Source: Rhodocaloribacter litoris
GTDB taxonomy: Bacteria; Bacteroidota; Rhodothermia; Rhodothermales; ISCAR-4553
DNA: 64,000 nucleotides
Reading direction: 5' to 3'
NCBI RefSeq assembly: GCF_011682235.2
Contig: NZ_CP076718.1
Coordinates: 1,362,827 to 1,426,826, forward strand
Numbering within the stretch: position 1 is the first letter of the stretch; each line of letters begins with the position of its first letter. Position numbers and translations under genes: made by a program. This document shows positions 17,767-24,913 of the stretch, one piece after another. The notes beneath the pieces were generated by a model that was given only the letters and a program-made list of their open reading frames with translations, did no database searches and was not told the DNA's origin.

Positions 17767-18894
17767 ATGGCCCGGGACCTCCTTTTCGCCCTCACCGGCG
17801 ACGTGCGGCGCAACAGCCGCGCCCTGAAACAACTGCGCCTGCTCGCCGGGCTCGGGGCGGTGGTCGAAGTCCTGTGCCTGGGTCCGGAAGACGAGACGAC
17901 CCGCCTCGACGAAGGCATTCTGCTCCACACCTTTCGCCCGCCTCCGGGGAGCGGCCCCCGCTTCTTCCGGCACGTCCACCGGCGCCTGCGTGCGGCGGCG
18001 CTGGCCCGACCGGCAAAGATCTACCATGCCAGCGACCTCTACGTGCTGCCGGCGCTGGCGGTAGCGGCGCGGCGTCACGGCGGGCGCCTCGTCTACGACG
18101 CCCGCGAGTGCTACCCGCACGTGGCCGCCACGGCCGGCCGCCCGTGGGTACGGGCGTTCTGGCACCTCGTCGAAGGCCACTACGTCCGCCGCGCCGATGC
18201 CGTCTTCACCGTCAGTCCCGGCATCGCGGCCCACATGGCCCGAACCTATGGTATCCCGGCGCCGGACGTGCTGTACAATGCGCCCGTCACCCGGCCGGTA
18301 TGCCCGGCCGGGCAACTGCGGCGGCTGGCCGGGCTCCCGCCGTCGATGCCGCTGCTCCTGCACCAGGGCCAGCTGCGGCCGGATCGCGGCTGCGACCGCC
18401 TCCTCGACGCCCTGCCGGACGTGCCCGGGATTGCCCTGGTCTTCCTGGGTGACGGCCCCCACCGCCCGGCGCTCCAGGCCCACACCGAACGCCTCGGCCT
18501 CTCCGACCGCGTGCGCTTCCTCGACCCGGTCCCACCCGACGCCCTGCTCCCCCTGACCGCCGACGCCGACGTCGGCGTGACGCTCCTCGAAGACACCTGC
18601 CTCAACCACCGCCTGGCCCTGCCCAACAAGCTCTTCGAATACCTCATGGCCGGGCTGCCCGTCCTCGCCAGCGACCTGCCGGAAATCCGCCGCGTCGTCG
18701 TCCCGCACGACGTCGGCTGCGTGGTCGACCCTACCGACCGGCCCGCGCTCGTCGCAACGCTTCGCCGGATGACCGCCGACGCGGACACCCGCGCCCGCTG
18801 GGCCGCCAACACCCGCCGCGTCTTCGAAACGTTCAGCTGGGAGAAAACGGCACAGCCTCTGATCGAACGCTACCGCGCCTGGCTATCCGCCTGA
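17767..18894 (+). CDS. GT4-type glycosyltransferase
   Basis: 375 residues from ATG 17767 (MARDLLFALTGDVRRNSRAL), preferred over an upstream start whose extra 33 residues are not family-like. GT-B fold: an N-domain with YHASDLYVLPALAVAARR and LVYDARECYPH, then a C-domain with LLLHQGQLRPDRGCDRLLDAL, LVFLGDGPHRPAL, and NKLFEYLMAGLPVLASDLPE, the E(x7)E-type donor-binding region. It probably transfers a sugar in envelope glycan synthesis. It is transcribed away from the lacI gene, and its 3' end overlaps the convergent amidase gene by 25 bases. Confidence 0.85.
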   Translation: MARDLLFALTGDVRRNSRALKQLRLLAGLGAVVEVLCLGPEDETTRLDEGILLHTFRPPPGSGPRFFRHVHRRLRAAALARPAKIYHASDLYVLPALAVAARRHGGRLVYDARECYPHVAATAGRPWVRAFWHLVEGHYVRRADAVFTVSPGIAAHMARTYGIPAPDVLYNAPVTRPVCPAGQLRRLAGLPPSMPLLLHQGQLRPDRGCDRLLDALPDVPGIALVFLGDGPHRPALQAHTERLGLSDRVRFLDPVPPDALLPLTADADVGVTLLEDTCLNHRLALPNKLFEYLMAGLPVLASDLPEIRRVVVPHDVGCVVDPTDRPALVATLRRMTADADTRARWAANTRRVFETFSWEKTAQPLIERYRAWLSA

Positions 18895-19751
18895 CGGTAC
18901 GGAACGTCTCCGCCCTGTCCCTCCGGTGCCGCCCGTACGGCCCCCCCGGTGTACCGGTCCGGGCGCCGGTGACGAAGAAAAAGTTGCCGCGCCGGGGACG
19001 CCGCACACTGCCGCAGGTCGACGTCGGCGTAGAGGATGGCTTCTTCGCCGAAGGGCGCACGGGCGAGGACCCGTCCCGCCGGATCGACGACGAACGAGCC
19101 GCCCGCGAACGTGAGGACGTCTTCGGCGCCGACGCGGTTGGCCAGCGCCATGAAAAAGCCGTTCTGGAAGGCCGCCACCTGCAGTTCGGCCTCATAGATG
19201 CCCTCCGGCCACTCGCCCACGGCTCCGGCCTGCGGCACCACCACCAGATCCGCTCCGCCCAGCGCCAGCGCCCGCAGGTATTCGGGATAGTGCCGGTCGT
19301 AGCAGATCGCCACGCCGATCCGCCCGGCGGCCGTTTCATAGACCGGTGCACCGGTGTCGCCGGGCGTGTAGTAGTCCTGTTCGTAGAACCCTTCGTACTG
19401 GGTGATGTGCATCATGCGCGTCCGCCCGAGCAGGCGGCCGTCCGCGTCGATGACGGGCGAGGTATCGTAGGCGTGGTCGCCGTCGCGCTCGTACAGGTTG
19501 AGCACCACCACGACGCCGAGCCGCCGGGCCGCCTCCTGAAACGCCCCGGTCGTCGGGCCCGGTACCGGCTCGGCCCACGCCCGCGCCGCCGGGCCGCCCC
19601 GGTGCTGCGGGAAGAACGGGGTGAAGGCCAGTTCGGGATAGACCACCAGGTCGGCGCCGGCCGCCGCGGCTTCTTCGAGCGCCGCCAGCCCGCGCCGCAC
19701 GTTCGCCGCCCGGTCCGCGGTCGCCCGGTGCTGGATGAGTGCGATTTTCAT
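18870..19751 (-). CDS. Carbon-nitrogen hydrolase (nitrilase superfamily) lacking the usual catalytic Lys
   Basis: 293 residues from ATG 19751 (MKIALIQHR). The nitrilase Glu (VVYPELAF, Glu40) and nucleophile Cys (GVAICYDRHYPE, Cys150) are present, as is the PGDTGAPVYET strand typical of N-carbamoylputrescine/beta-ureidopropionase-like amidases. At the position of the catalytic Lys, normally in a YRKxHI motif, the protein has TRMMHI, so Lys is replaced by Met113. The C-terminus is longer and less conserved than usual. It sits downstream of the nucleotidyltransferase and prmC genes on the same strand. Confidence 0.82.
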   Translation of the reverse strand: MKIALIQHRATADRAANVRRGLAALEEAAAAGADLVVYPELAFTPFFPQHRGGPAARAWAEPVPGPTTGAFQEAARRLGVVVVLNLYERDGDHAYDTSPVIDADGRLLGRTRMMHITQYEGFYEQDYYTPGDTGAPVYETAAGRIGVAICYDRHYPEYLRALALGGADLVVVPQAGAVGEWPEGIYEAELQVAAFQNGFFMALANRVGAEDVLTFAGGSFVVDPAGRVLARAPFGEEAILYADVDLRQCAASPARQLFLRHRRPDRYTGGAVRAAPEGQGGDVPYRQADSQAR

Positions 19752-19770
19752 GGTTTTATCGGTCCATCGT

Positions 19771-20274
19771 TCACGGGTCTTCAACGAATCGCATCATCGC
19801 CCCGGCAAAAGCCGCCAAATCGTCCAGGCGTTCGAGGGCGGCAAAGACGAGCGCATCGTCCACGTCGAGGTATTCATGCACGAGGAGATTACACAGGCCG
19901 ACGGCCCGGATGCGCTCGTGGATCGGCTGAAAGTCGAGGTACTCGCGCATGACGCGGTACGTTTCCGCCTCCAGGAAGGAGGGGTCCCGGACGAGCACCG
20001 GCACGCCGGACGCCAGCACCTCATAATAGACCAGCGCCGGTTTGTCTTTCAGGTTCATCACGTCGACGCGGTGCCCGGAGAAGGCTTCCTCCAGCGCCAC
20101 CACGACGTCCAGCAGTTCCTCCGGGCGGTCCGCATAGACGGCCACGTCGATATCGCTCACCGGCGTCGGCCTCCCGGCCGCATACGAGCCGTAGAGCAGG
20201 CCGAAGCGAACCGGGTGCCGTTCGAGCACGGACCGAAGGCGTTCCAGGACGGTATGTCGGTCGAGCGTTGGCAT
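19771..20274 (-). CDS. MntA-like nucleotidyltransferase joined to a HepT C-terminal tail
   Basis: 167 residues from ATG 20274. Residues 1-95 are a minimal nucleotidyltransferase: GSYAAGRPTPVSDIDVAV has the GS(x)9DxD motif with Asp41 and Asp43. The end reads IRAVGLCNLLVHEYLDVDDAL and ALERLDDLAAFA, which resembles the last 45 residues of HepT (DUF86), including the RNxxVH-type nuclease region. MntA/HepT pairs normally are separate proteins; here most of the HepT helical bundle is missing. It could be an in-frame deletion relic or a functional short fusion. It lies between prmC and the amidase gene. Confidence 0.7.
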   Translation of the reverse strand: MPTLDRHTVLERLRSVLERHPVRFGLLYGSYAAGRPTPVSDIDVAVYADRPEELLDVVVALEEAFSGHRVDVMNLKDKPALVYYEVLASGVPVLVRDPSFLEAETYRVMREYLDFQPIHERIRAVGLCNLLVHEYLDVDDALVFAALERLDDLAAFAGAMMRFVEDP

Positions 20275-20304
20275 GGAACGCAAACGCGGAGACGGACGGA
20301 AAGA

Positions 20305-21177
20305 TCAGGGGCGTCGGGCCGAGACGATGCGAGGCTGCCCGGCCAGGTCGGCCTGGAGGCGTGCCTGCTCGAACCCGCCGGCCTCGAGCAGGTCGCGTAC
20401 GGCCGCGCCATACCCGGCGTGTGTCTCGAAGACGACGTGGCCGCCGGGCCGGACGAGCACCGGCGCGACCCGTACGAGCACGCGGTAGAATCCGAGTGGG
20501 TCGGGTCCGGTGAACAGGGCCCGGTGCGGCTCGTGGGCCGCCACCTCGGGCGCGAGCGACGGGGCCTCTTCCGGCGGTACGTACGGCGGGTTGGAAACGA
20601 GCAGGTCCAGGTTGCCCGGCACGCGTCCGGGAAAGTCCGGGGCGAGGAGGTCGGCTTCGAGCCAGGCCACCTCCAGGCCCAGGCGTGCGGCGTTCTCGCG
20701 GGCCACGGCGAGGGCGGCGCGGCTGACGTCACAAGCGGCGACCGAGGCATCCGGGCGGGTGTGCTTCAGGGCCAGCGCGATGCACCCGCTGCCGGTGCCC
20801 ACGTCGAGGACCCGGGGGGCCGGGCGCCCGGCGAGCAGGGCCAGCGCCGCCTCGACGACCTGCTCCGTCTCGGGCCGGGGGATGAGCACCGCCGGCGTCA
20901 CACGCAGGCGTAGCCCGAAAAAGTGCGCCTCTTCCAGGATGTACTGGAGCGGCTCGCGACGGGCCCGGCGGACGAGCATCTCATCGAAACGACGCACGGC
21001 CTCTGGCGGCACGGAGCGTTCGGGATAGGCATAGAGCCGGGCGCGGTCACAGCCGAGCACGGCCCCGAGCAGCCACTCCACGTTGCGCCGCGCCTCGGGC
21101 ACCCCGGCTTCCGACAGCCCCGCGACGGCAGCCTTCATCAGCGCCTGCTGCGTCCAGGCCCGTTCGACGTCCAGCAT
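20305..21177 (-). CDS. prmC: Release-factor glutamine N5-methyltransferase PrmC
   Basis: 290 residues from ATG 21177. The helical N-domain is followed by PLQYILEEAHFFGLRLRVTP, PRPETEQVVEAAL, SAM motif I VLDVGTGSGCIALALKH and the substrate-glutamine motif LLVSNPPYVP. It methylates the GGQ glutamine of RF1/RF2. The length is normal for the family. It heads a minus-strand group with the nucleotidyltransferase-like and amidase genes (30- and 19-base gaps), divergent from glgP. Confidence 0.94.
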   Translation of the reverse strand: MLDVERAWTQQALMKAAVAGLSEAGVPEARRNVEWLLGAVLGCDRARLYAYPERSVPPEAVRRFDEMLVRRARREPLQYILEEAHFFGLRLRVTPAVLIPRPETEQVVEAALALLAGRPAPRVLDVGTGSGCIALALKHTRPDASVAACDVSRAALAVARENAARLGLEVAWLEADLLAPDFPGRVPGNLDLLVSNPPYVPPEEAPSLAPEVAAHEPHRALFTGPDPLGFYRVLVRVAPVLVRPGGHVVFETHAGYGAAVRDLLEAGGFEQARLQADLAGQPRIVSARRP

Positions 21178-21330
21178 ACCGGTTTCCCAATTAAGGATTT
21201 TAGATGATAATCGGCCCGTCATCGGCATCGGATCTGGCGACTTGCACCGGAAATGGTCATATTTTTGCCGCAGGTTACCGGTCTCCCGTACGACGTGATC
21301 CGAGCGCCGGAACGTTTCTGCCTGCCGCCG

Positions 21331-21353
21331 ACCCGTTTTGCCGACGGGTTTTT
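21331..21353 (+). terminator. Small hairpin plus T-run in the glgP leader
   Basis: ACCCGT (21331-21336) and ACGGGT (21344-21349) form a 6-base stem with a 7-base loop, followed by TTTTT. No plus-strand gene ends here, so it may be an attenuator-like element in the glgP leader or be fortuitous. Confidence 0.3.
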
Positions 21354-21366
21354 ACATGGGGTGATG

Positions 21367-21380
21367 TGTAAGCGTTTACA
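21367..21380. promoter_or_regulatory. LacI-type operator upstream of glgP
   Basis: TGTAAGCGTTTACA, an imperfect palindrome. Its 12-base core differs by one base from the operator at 17574-17585. It lies 43 bases before the glgP start codon and is the best evidence that the repressor at 16521-17558 also controls glgP. Confidence 0.75.
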
Positions 21381-21422
21381 ACCGGGCACGCTTCGCCAAC
21401 CTATCAAGCAAACGCTGAAACG

Positions 21423-23483
21423 ATGACCACACGCGAGAAGCTGACGGAGATAGCCACCAACCTCTGGTGGAGCTGGAACCCCGAGGCCCTCGACCTCTTC
21501 CGCCGTCTCAACCCGGGTGCCTTCGACGCGTCCGACCACAATCCGGTTGCCGCCCTGCGGCACGCGGATCCGGCCGTGCTCGAAGACACGGATTTTCAGC
21601 AAGCCGTCGACGTGGTCTACGACACCTTCGCGCGGTACCTGAACGCCCCGCCACACGTCACCGACGCCCCCCGGGTCGCCTACTTTTGTATGGAGTACGG
21701 GCTCCACGAGAGCCTGCCTTTCTATTCCGGTGGCCTGGGCATCCTGGCCGGCGACCACACCAAAGCGGCCAGCGACCTGGGCCTGCCGCTGACGGCCGTC
21801 GGGCTCTTCCTGCGCGACGGCTACTTCAAGCAGTTCTTCGACGTGCAGGGCCGGCAGCGGGCCGAGTTCCCGGGCGTCGACACCACCGAGTTGCCGCTGC
21901 AGCTCGTCACCGACGCGCACGGCAACCCGGTCACGGTCACCGTGCCCACCGGCTGGCAGGTGCTGCACCTGCGGGCCTGGCGACTGGCGCTCGGGCGGAT
22001 CAACCTGTACCTGCTCGACACCGACTTCAGCGCCAACCCCTTCACCCTGCGTTTCCTCACGCGGCGGCTCTACCAGGGCGACCGCACCACCCGCATCCAG
22101 CAGGAGATCATCCTCGGCATCGGCGGCATCCGGATGCTGCGCGCGCTCGGCGTGGAGGTCGACGTCTACCACCTCAACGAGGGACACTGTGCCTTCCTCA
22201 CCCTCGAACTGCTGCGCGAGGCGCTCGCCGAGGGCCGGCCCCGCCACGACGCCGAGACCGCCGTCCGGGAACGCTGCGTCTTTACCACCCATACCCCCGT
22301 CAAAGCCGGGCACGATCGCTTCGACCCCGGCCTCTTCCTCGAACAGATGCGCGGCTTCCAGCAGCAGATCGGCCTCTCGGATCACGACCTGCTGGCCTAC
22401 GGGCGCATCAACCCGAACGACACCACCGAAGCCTTCACCATGACCGTCCTGGGCCTGAAGCTCTCGCGCAAGGCCAACGGCGTCTCGAAGCTCAACGGGG
22501 AAGTGGCCCGCCGGCAATGGCATGCCCTCTACCCCGACCGGCCCGTCGACGAGGTCCCCATCAGCCACGTCACCAACGGCGTGCACCTGCCCACCTGGAC
22601 GGCGCCCCATGCCCGGCCGTTTCTCCGCATCCACCTCGGCGACGACTGGCTCGAACGACGGGACGACCCGGCCGTCTGGAAAAAGATACAGGACATTCCG
22701 GACGAAGCGCTCTGGGCCTACCGGCGGATGCTCCGCGAGCGGCTCATCCATTACATCCAGGAACGCATCCGGTACCAGACGCTGCCCCAGACCGCCGTGC
22801 TGGATCCCGACGTGCTCACCATCGGCTTTGCCCGGCGCTTTGCCACGTACAAACGCGCCACGCTGTTCTTCCTCGACCGGGAACGCGCCCTCGATTTCTT
22901 CCGGAACACCGACCGCCCCATCCAGATGATCTATGCGGGCAAGGCCCACCCGGACGACGAGGGGGGCAAGGCCCTCATCCGGGAAATCTATGAGATGACG
23001 AAGCACCCGGAGGTCAGGGGCAAGCTGGTCTTCGTCGAGGGCTACGACATGGCCGTCGGGCGCATGCTGACCTCCGGCTGCGACGTCTGGCTCAACAACC
23101 CGCGCCGTCCCTACGAGGCCAGCGGCACGAGCGGCCAGAAGGTGGCCGTTCACGGCGGGCTCAACCTCTCCATCCTCGACGGCTGGTGGCCCGAAGGCTA
23201 CGACGGCACGAACGGCTGGGCCATCGGCAGGGAAGCCTCCCACCTGTACAAGGACCCGCAGGTCCAGGACCCCGAGGACGCCCACTTCCTCTACCAGACG
23301 CTGGAACAGGAGGTGCTTCCCGCCTTCTATGAGCGCGACGAGCGGGGCCTGCCGCCCGCCTGGATCGCGCGCATGCGCCGTGCCATGGAACGCCTGCCCT
23401 ATGCCTTCAGCGCCCACCGGATGGTCATCGACTACGTCGAACAGATTTACCGGACCCCGGCGACGCAGGACGTTCCACGCTGA
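21423..23483 (+). CDS. glgP: Alpha-glucan (glycogen/maltodextrin) phosphorylase
   Basis: 686 residues, the shorter bacterial/archaeal type of GT35 phosphorylase. Visible are the N-terminal MTTREKLTEIATNLWWSWNP (DUF3417-like), the active-site segment VAYFCMEYGLHESLPFYSGGLG, HLNEGHCAF, and near the C-terminus the PLP-lysine region NPRRPYEASGTSGQK followed by GWWPEGYDGTNGWAIG. It cleaves terminal alpha-1,4 glucosyl units with phosphate, giving glucose-1-phosphate. The LacI operator in front ties it to the extracellular starch genes. Confidence 0.95.
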   Translation: MTTREKLTEIATNLWWSWNPEALDLFRRLNPGAFDASDHNPVAALRHADPAVLEDTDFQQAVDVVYDTFARYLNAPPHVTDAPRVAYFCMEYGLHESLPFYSGGLGILAGDHTKAASDLGLPLTAVGLFLRDGYFKQFFDVQGRQRAEFPGVDTTELPLQLVTDAHGNPVTVTVPTGWQVLHLRAWRLALGRINLYLLDTDFSANPFTLRFLTRRLYQGDRTTRIQQEIILGIGGIRMLRALGVEVDVYHLNEGHCAFLTLELLREALAEGRPRHDAETAVRERCVFTTHTPVKAGHDRFDPGLFLEQMRGFQQQIGLSDHDLLAYGRINPNDTTEAFTMTVLGLKLSRKANGVSKLNGEVARRQWHALYPDRPVDEVPISHVTNGVHLPTWTAPHARPFLRIHLGDDWLERRDDPAVWKKIQDIPDEALWAYRRMLRERLIHYIQERIRYQTLPQTAVLDPDVLTIGFARRFATYKRATLFFLDRERALDFFRNTDRPIQMIYAGKAHPDDEGGKALIREIYEMTKHPEVRGKLVFVEGYDMAVGRMLTSGCDVWLNNPRRPYEASGTSGQKVAVHGGLNLSILDGWWPEGYDGTNGWAIGREASHLYKDPQVQDPEDAHFLYQTLEQEVLPAFYERDERGLPPAWIARMRRAMERLPYAFSAHRMVIDYVEQIYRTPATQDVPR

Positions 23484-23502
23484 CAGACCGCGCGGCCCCG
23501 TC

Positions 23503-23799
23503 TCAGAGACGTACCTCGAACCGGTCGAAGCCGTTCTGGGCGGGCTCCCAGTCCGTCACGACCAGGTCGACCCGCGCCATGGGCGGCCCCTCACGCACCG
23601 CCTCGAGCAGGGCATCGAGCGCGGCATGATCCCCCTCGGCCACGAGCCGGACGGACCCGTCCCACTCGTTCTTCACCCAGCCGGTCAGGCCGAGCTGGCG
23701 GGCCCGCGTCGACACAAAGTAGCGAAAGCCGACGCCCTGCACCCGCCCCTCGATACGTGCCGACAAGCGCTCCCGCTGCGGGGCCTGTACATCCGCCAT
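23503..23799 (-). CDS. acyP: Acylphosphatase
   Basis: 98 residues from ATG 23799. SARIEGRVQGVGFRYFV carries the catalytic Arg and phosphate loop, and TGWVKNEWDGSVRLVAEG carries the catalytic Asn; the family length is about 90. It hydrolyses carboxyl-phosphate bonds of acylphosphates. It converges on glgP with a 19-base gap. The N-terminus has about 8 extra residues before the conserved core. Confidence 0.92.
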   Translation of the reverse strand: MADVQAPQRERLSARIEGRVQGVGFRYFVSTRARQLGLTGWVKNEWDGSVRLVAEGDHAALDALLEAVREGPPMARVDLVVTDWEPAQNGFDRFEVRL

Positions 23800-23894
23800 G
23801 GTCTCCTCTGTTTCGTTCCCTGAATCGACGTGCCACACCGGCACAACCCAAGGTTAAAAAACCGGCCGTGGCGCGTCAAGGGCCGCAGCCACGC

Positions 23895-23933
23895 AAAAAA
23901 AAAGCCTCCGTACCGGTGGGTAGTACGGAGGCT
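23895..23933 (-). terminator. Strong rho-independent terminator
   Basis: Read on the minus strand: an 11-base perfect stem AGCCTCCGTAC/GTACGGAGGCT (23903-23913 with 23923-23933), a 9-base loop, and a 9-base T-run (A-run 23895-23903 on plus). It ends transcription of the gene at 23964-24671. Confidence 0.9.
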
Positions 23934-23963
23934 GGCGCCGGACGGGCCCAACGTGCACGTGGT

Positions 23964-24671
23964 CTACTCGGCCCGTACCGACCGAGACTGCAGAACAAAC
24001 TCGACCATGCCCGAACTCATCATCAGGCGGTTCTCCACGTCGAAGACATCGACCCGAACGGCGTAGGGGTGGCCGGCTTTGAGGAGCGGTTGCAGGGCGC
24101 GGGCAACCGCATCGCCGGCCTCGATACGATGGGTTTCGACCCGGTGCCGGGCCACGGGGACGGCCTCCTCCAGATCCCAGACCACCAGGAGGTAATGATC
24201 CGCCCCGGGCACGGCCGGCCAGGAAAAAGCAAGTTCGTCGAGGGTGGCCGGCACGCTCAGGCGCAGGGCCTCGTCGGCCTCGCCGCGCAGCAGCGGACCG
24301 GCGTCGGGGGGCGCAGAGGGAATGAACGCCTGCCACACACCCAGCCCGAGCGCCACCACCACGACCGCGGCCGCCACGTAGCGCCCCAGGCGATAGAGGC
24401 GAGCCGGCCGCTTCCGTGCCGGCCGCTCCGGCACCACCACCCGCAGCGGGGACCCGGTCTCCGGCCCTGTAAGCGGCCGGACCGAGGCGGCCGGCAACGC
24501 TTCGGCCTGCCGGGCCGCCTCCAGGGCTTCACAAGCCATCTGCAACAGCTCTCGCAGCTCCGGATCCCTGGCCAGCTGCGCCACCACCTCCCGGCGCCGG
24601 TGAACCGGCAACGTACCGGCCATGAACGCGGCCAACGTCTGGTCGTCGATCGGCTGTTTTGCAGGATCCAT
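23964..24671 (-). CDS. Single-pass membrane protein, anti-sigma-factor-like layout
   Basis: 235 residues. An N-terminal cytoplasmic stretch (DDQTLAAFMAGTLPVHRRREV … LARDPELRELL) resembles the helical start of zf-HC2/RskA-type anti-sigma factors but has no zinc-binding His-Cys-Cys set. One transmembrane segment (YVAAAVVVVALGLGVWQAF, about 96-114) is followed by an extracytoplasmic beta-sandwich-like domain (ATLDELAFSWPAVPGADHYLLVVWD), suggestive of an fn3 fold. No sigma-factor gene is adjacent, so an anti-sigma role is only a suggestion. It is transcribed divergently from the aldehyde dehydrogenase gene. Confidence 0.65.
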   Translation of the reverse strand: MDPAKQPIDDQTLAAFMAGTLPVHRRREVVAQLARDPELRELLQMACEALEAARQAEALPAASVRPLTGPETGSPLRVVVPERPARKRPARLYRLGRYVAAAVVVVALGLGVWQAFIPSAPPDAGPLLRGEADEALRLSVPATLDELAFSWPAVPGADHYLLVVWDLEEAVPVARHRVETHRIEAGDAVARALQPLLKAGHPYAVRVDVFDVENRLMMSSGMVEFVLQSRSVRAE

Positions 24672-24837
24672 GATGATAACACCCGAGAAAGGCAGGTTGA
24701 CGGGACAAAGGCCCTCCCGCTACCCTGTGTATAACGAGAGAAAATGCGAAATTCGCGGGCGGGCCGAAAAAAAAAATTACCCGGCACCGGCTTCCCCGCG
24801 CGGTGTCTCTCTTTCCTGCTCTGTGCCCTCGCGTCGG

Positions 24838-24871
24838 TTGAATCCGTCGTCGTGAAGGTGCATATTGCACC
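24838..24871 (+). promoter_or_regulatory. Promoter with overlapping palindrome before the aldehyde dehydrogenase gene
   Basis: TTGAAT (24838-24843) and CATATT (24861-24866) are 17 bases apart. The -10 lies inside the palindrome GGTGCATATTGCACC (24857-24871), an arrangement expected for a dimeric repressor site. The regulator is unknown. Confidence 0.5.
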
Positions 24872-24913
24872 GGCGGGGTGTCCGTCGCGCCCTGAAACAA
24901 CCCGGACAACGCC

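Noticed and set aside
11916-18452. A 2178-codon open frame on the plus strand opposite the LacI, foldase and TonB receptor genes
   Set aside because: It is antisense to at least three clear genes and its translation is Arg/Gly/Asp/Val-rich shadow sequence typical of GC-rich DNA; no family motifs.
21242-21267. TATTTTTG at 21260-21267 as the glgP promoter (-7 box)
   Set aside because: It fits TAnnTTTG, but the nearest upstream TTG is only 15 bases away and the start would be about 150 bases before the gene; not strong enough to list.
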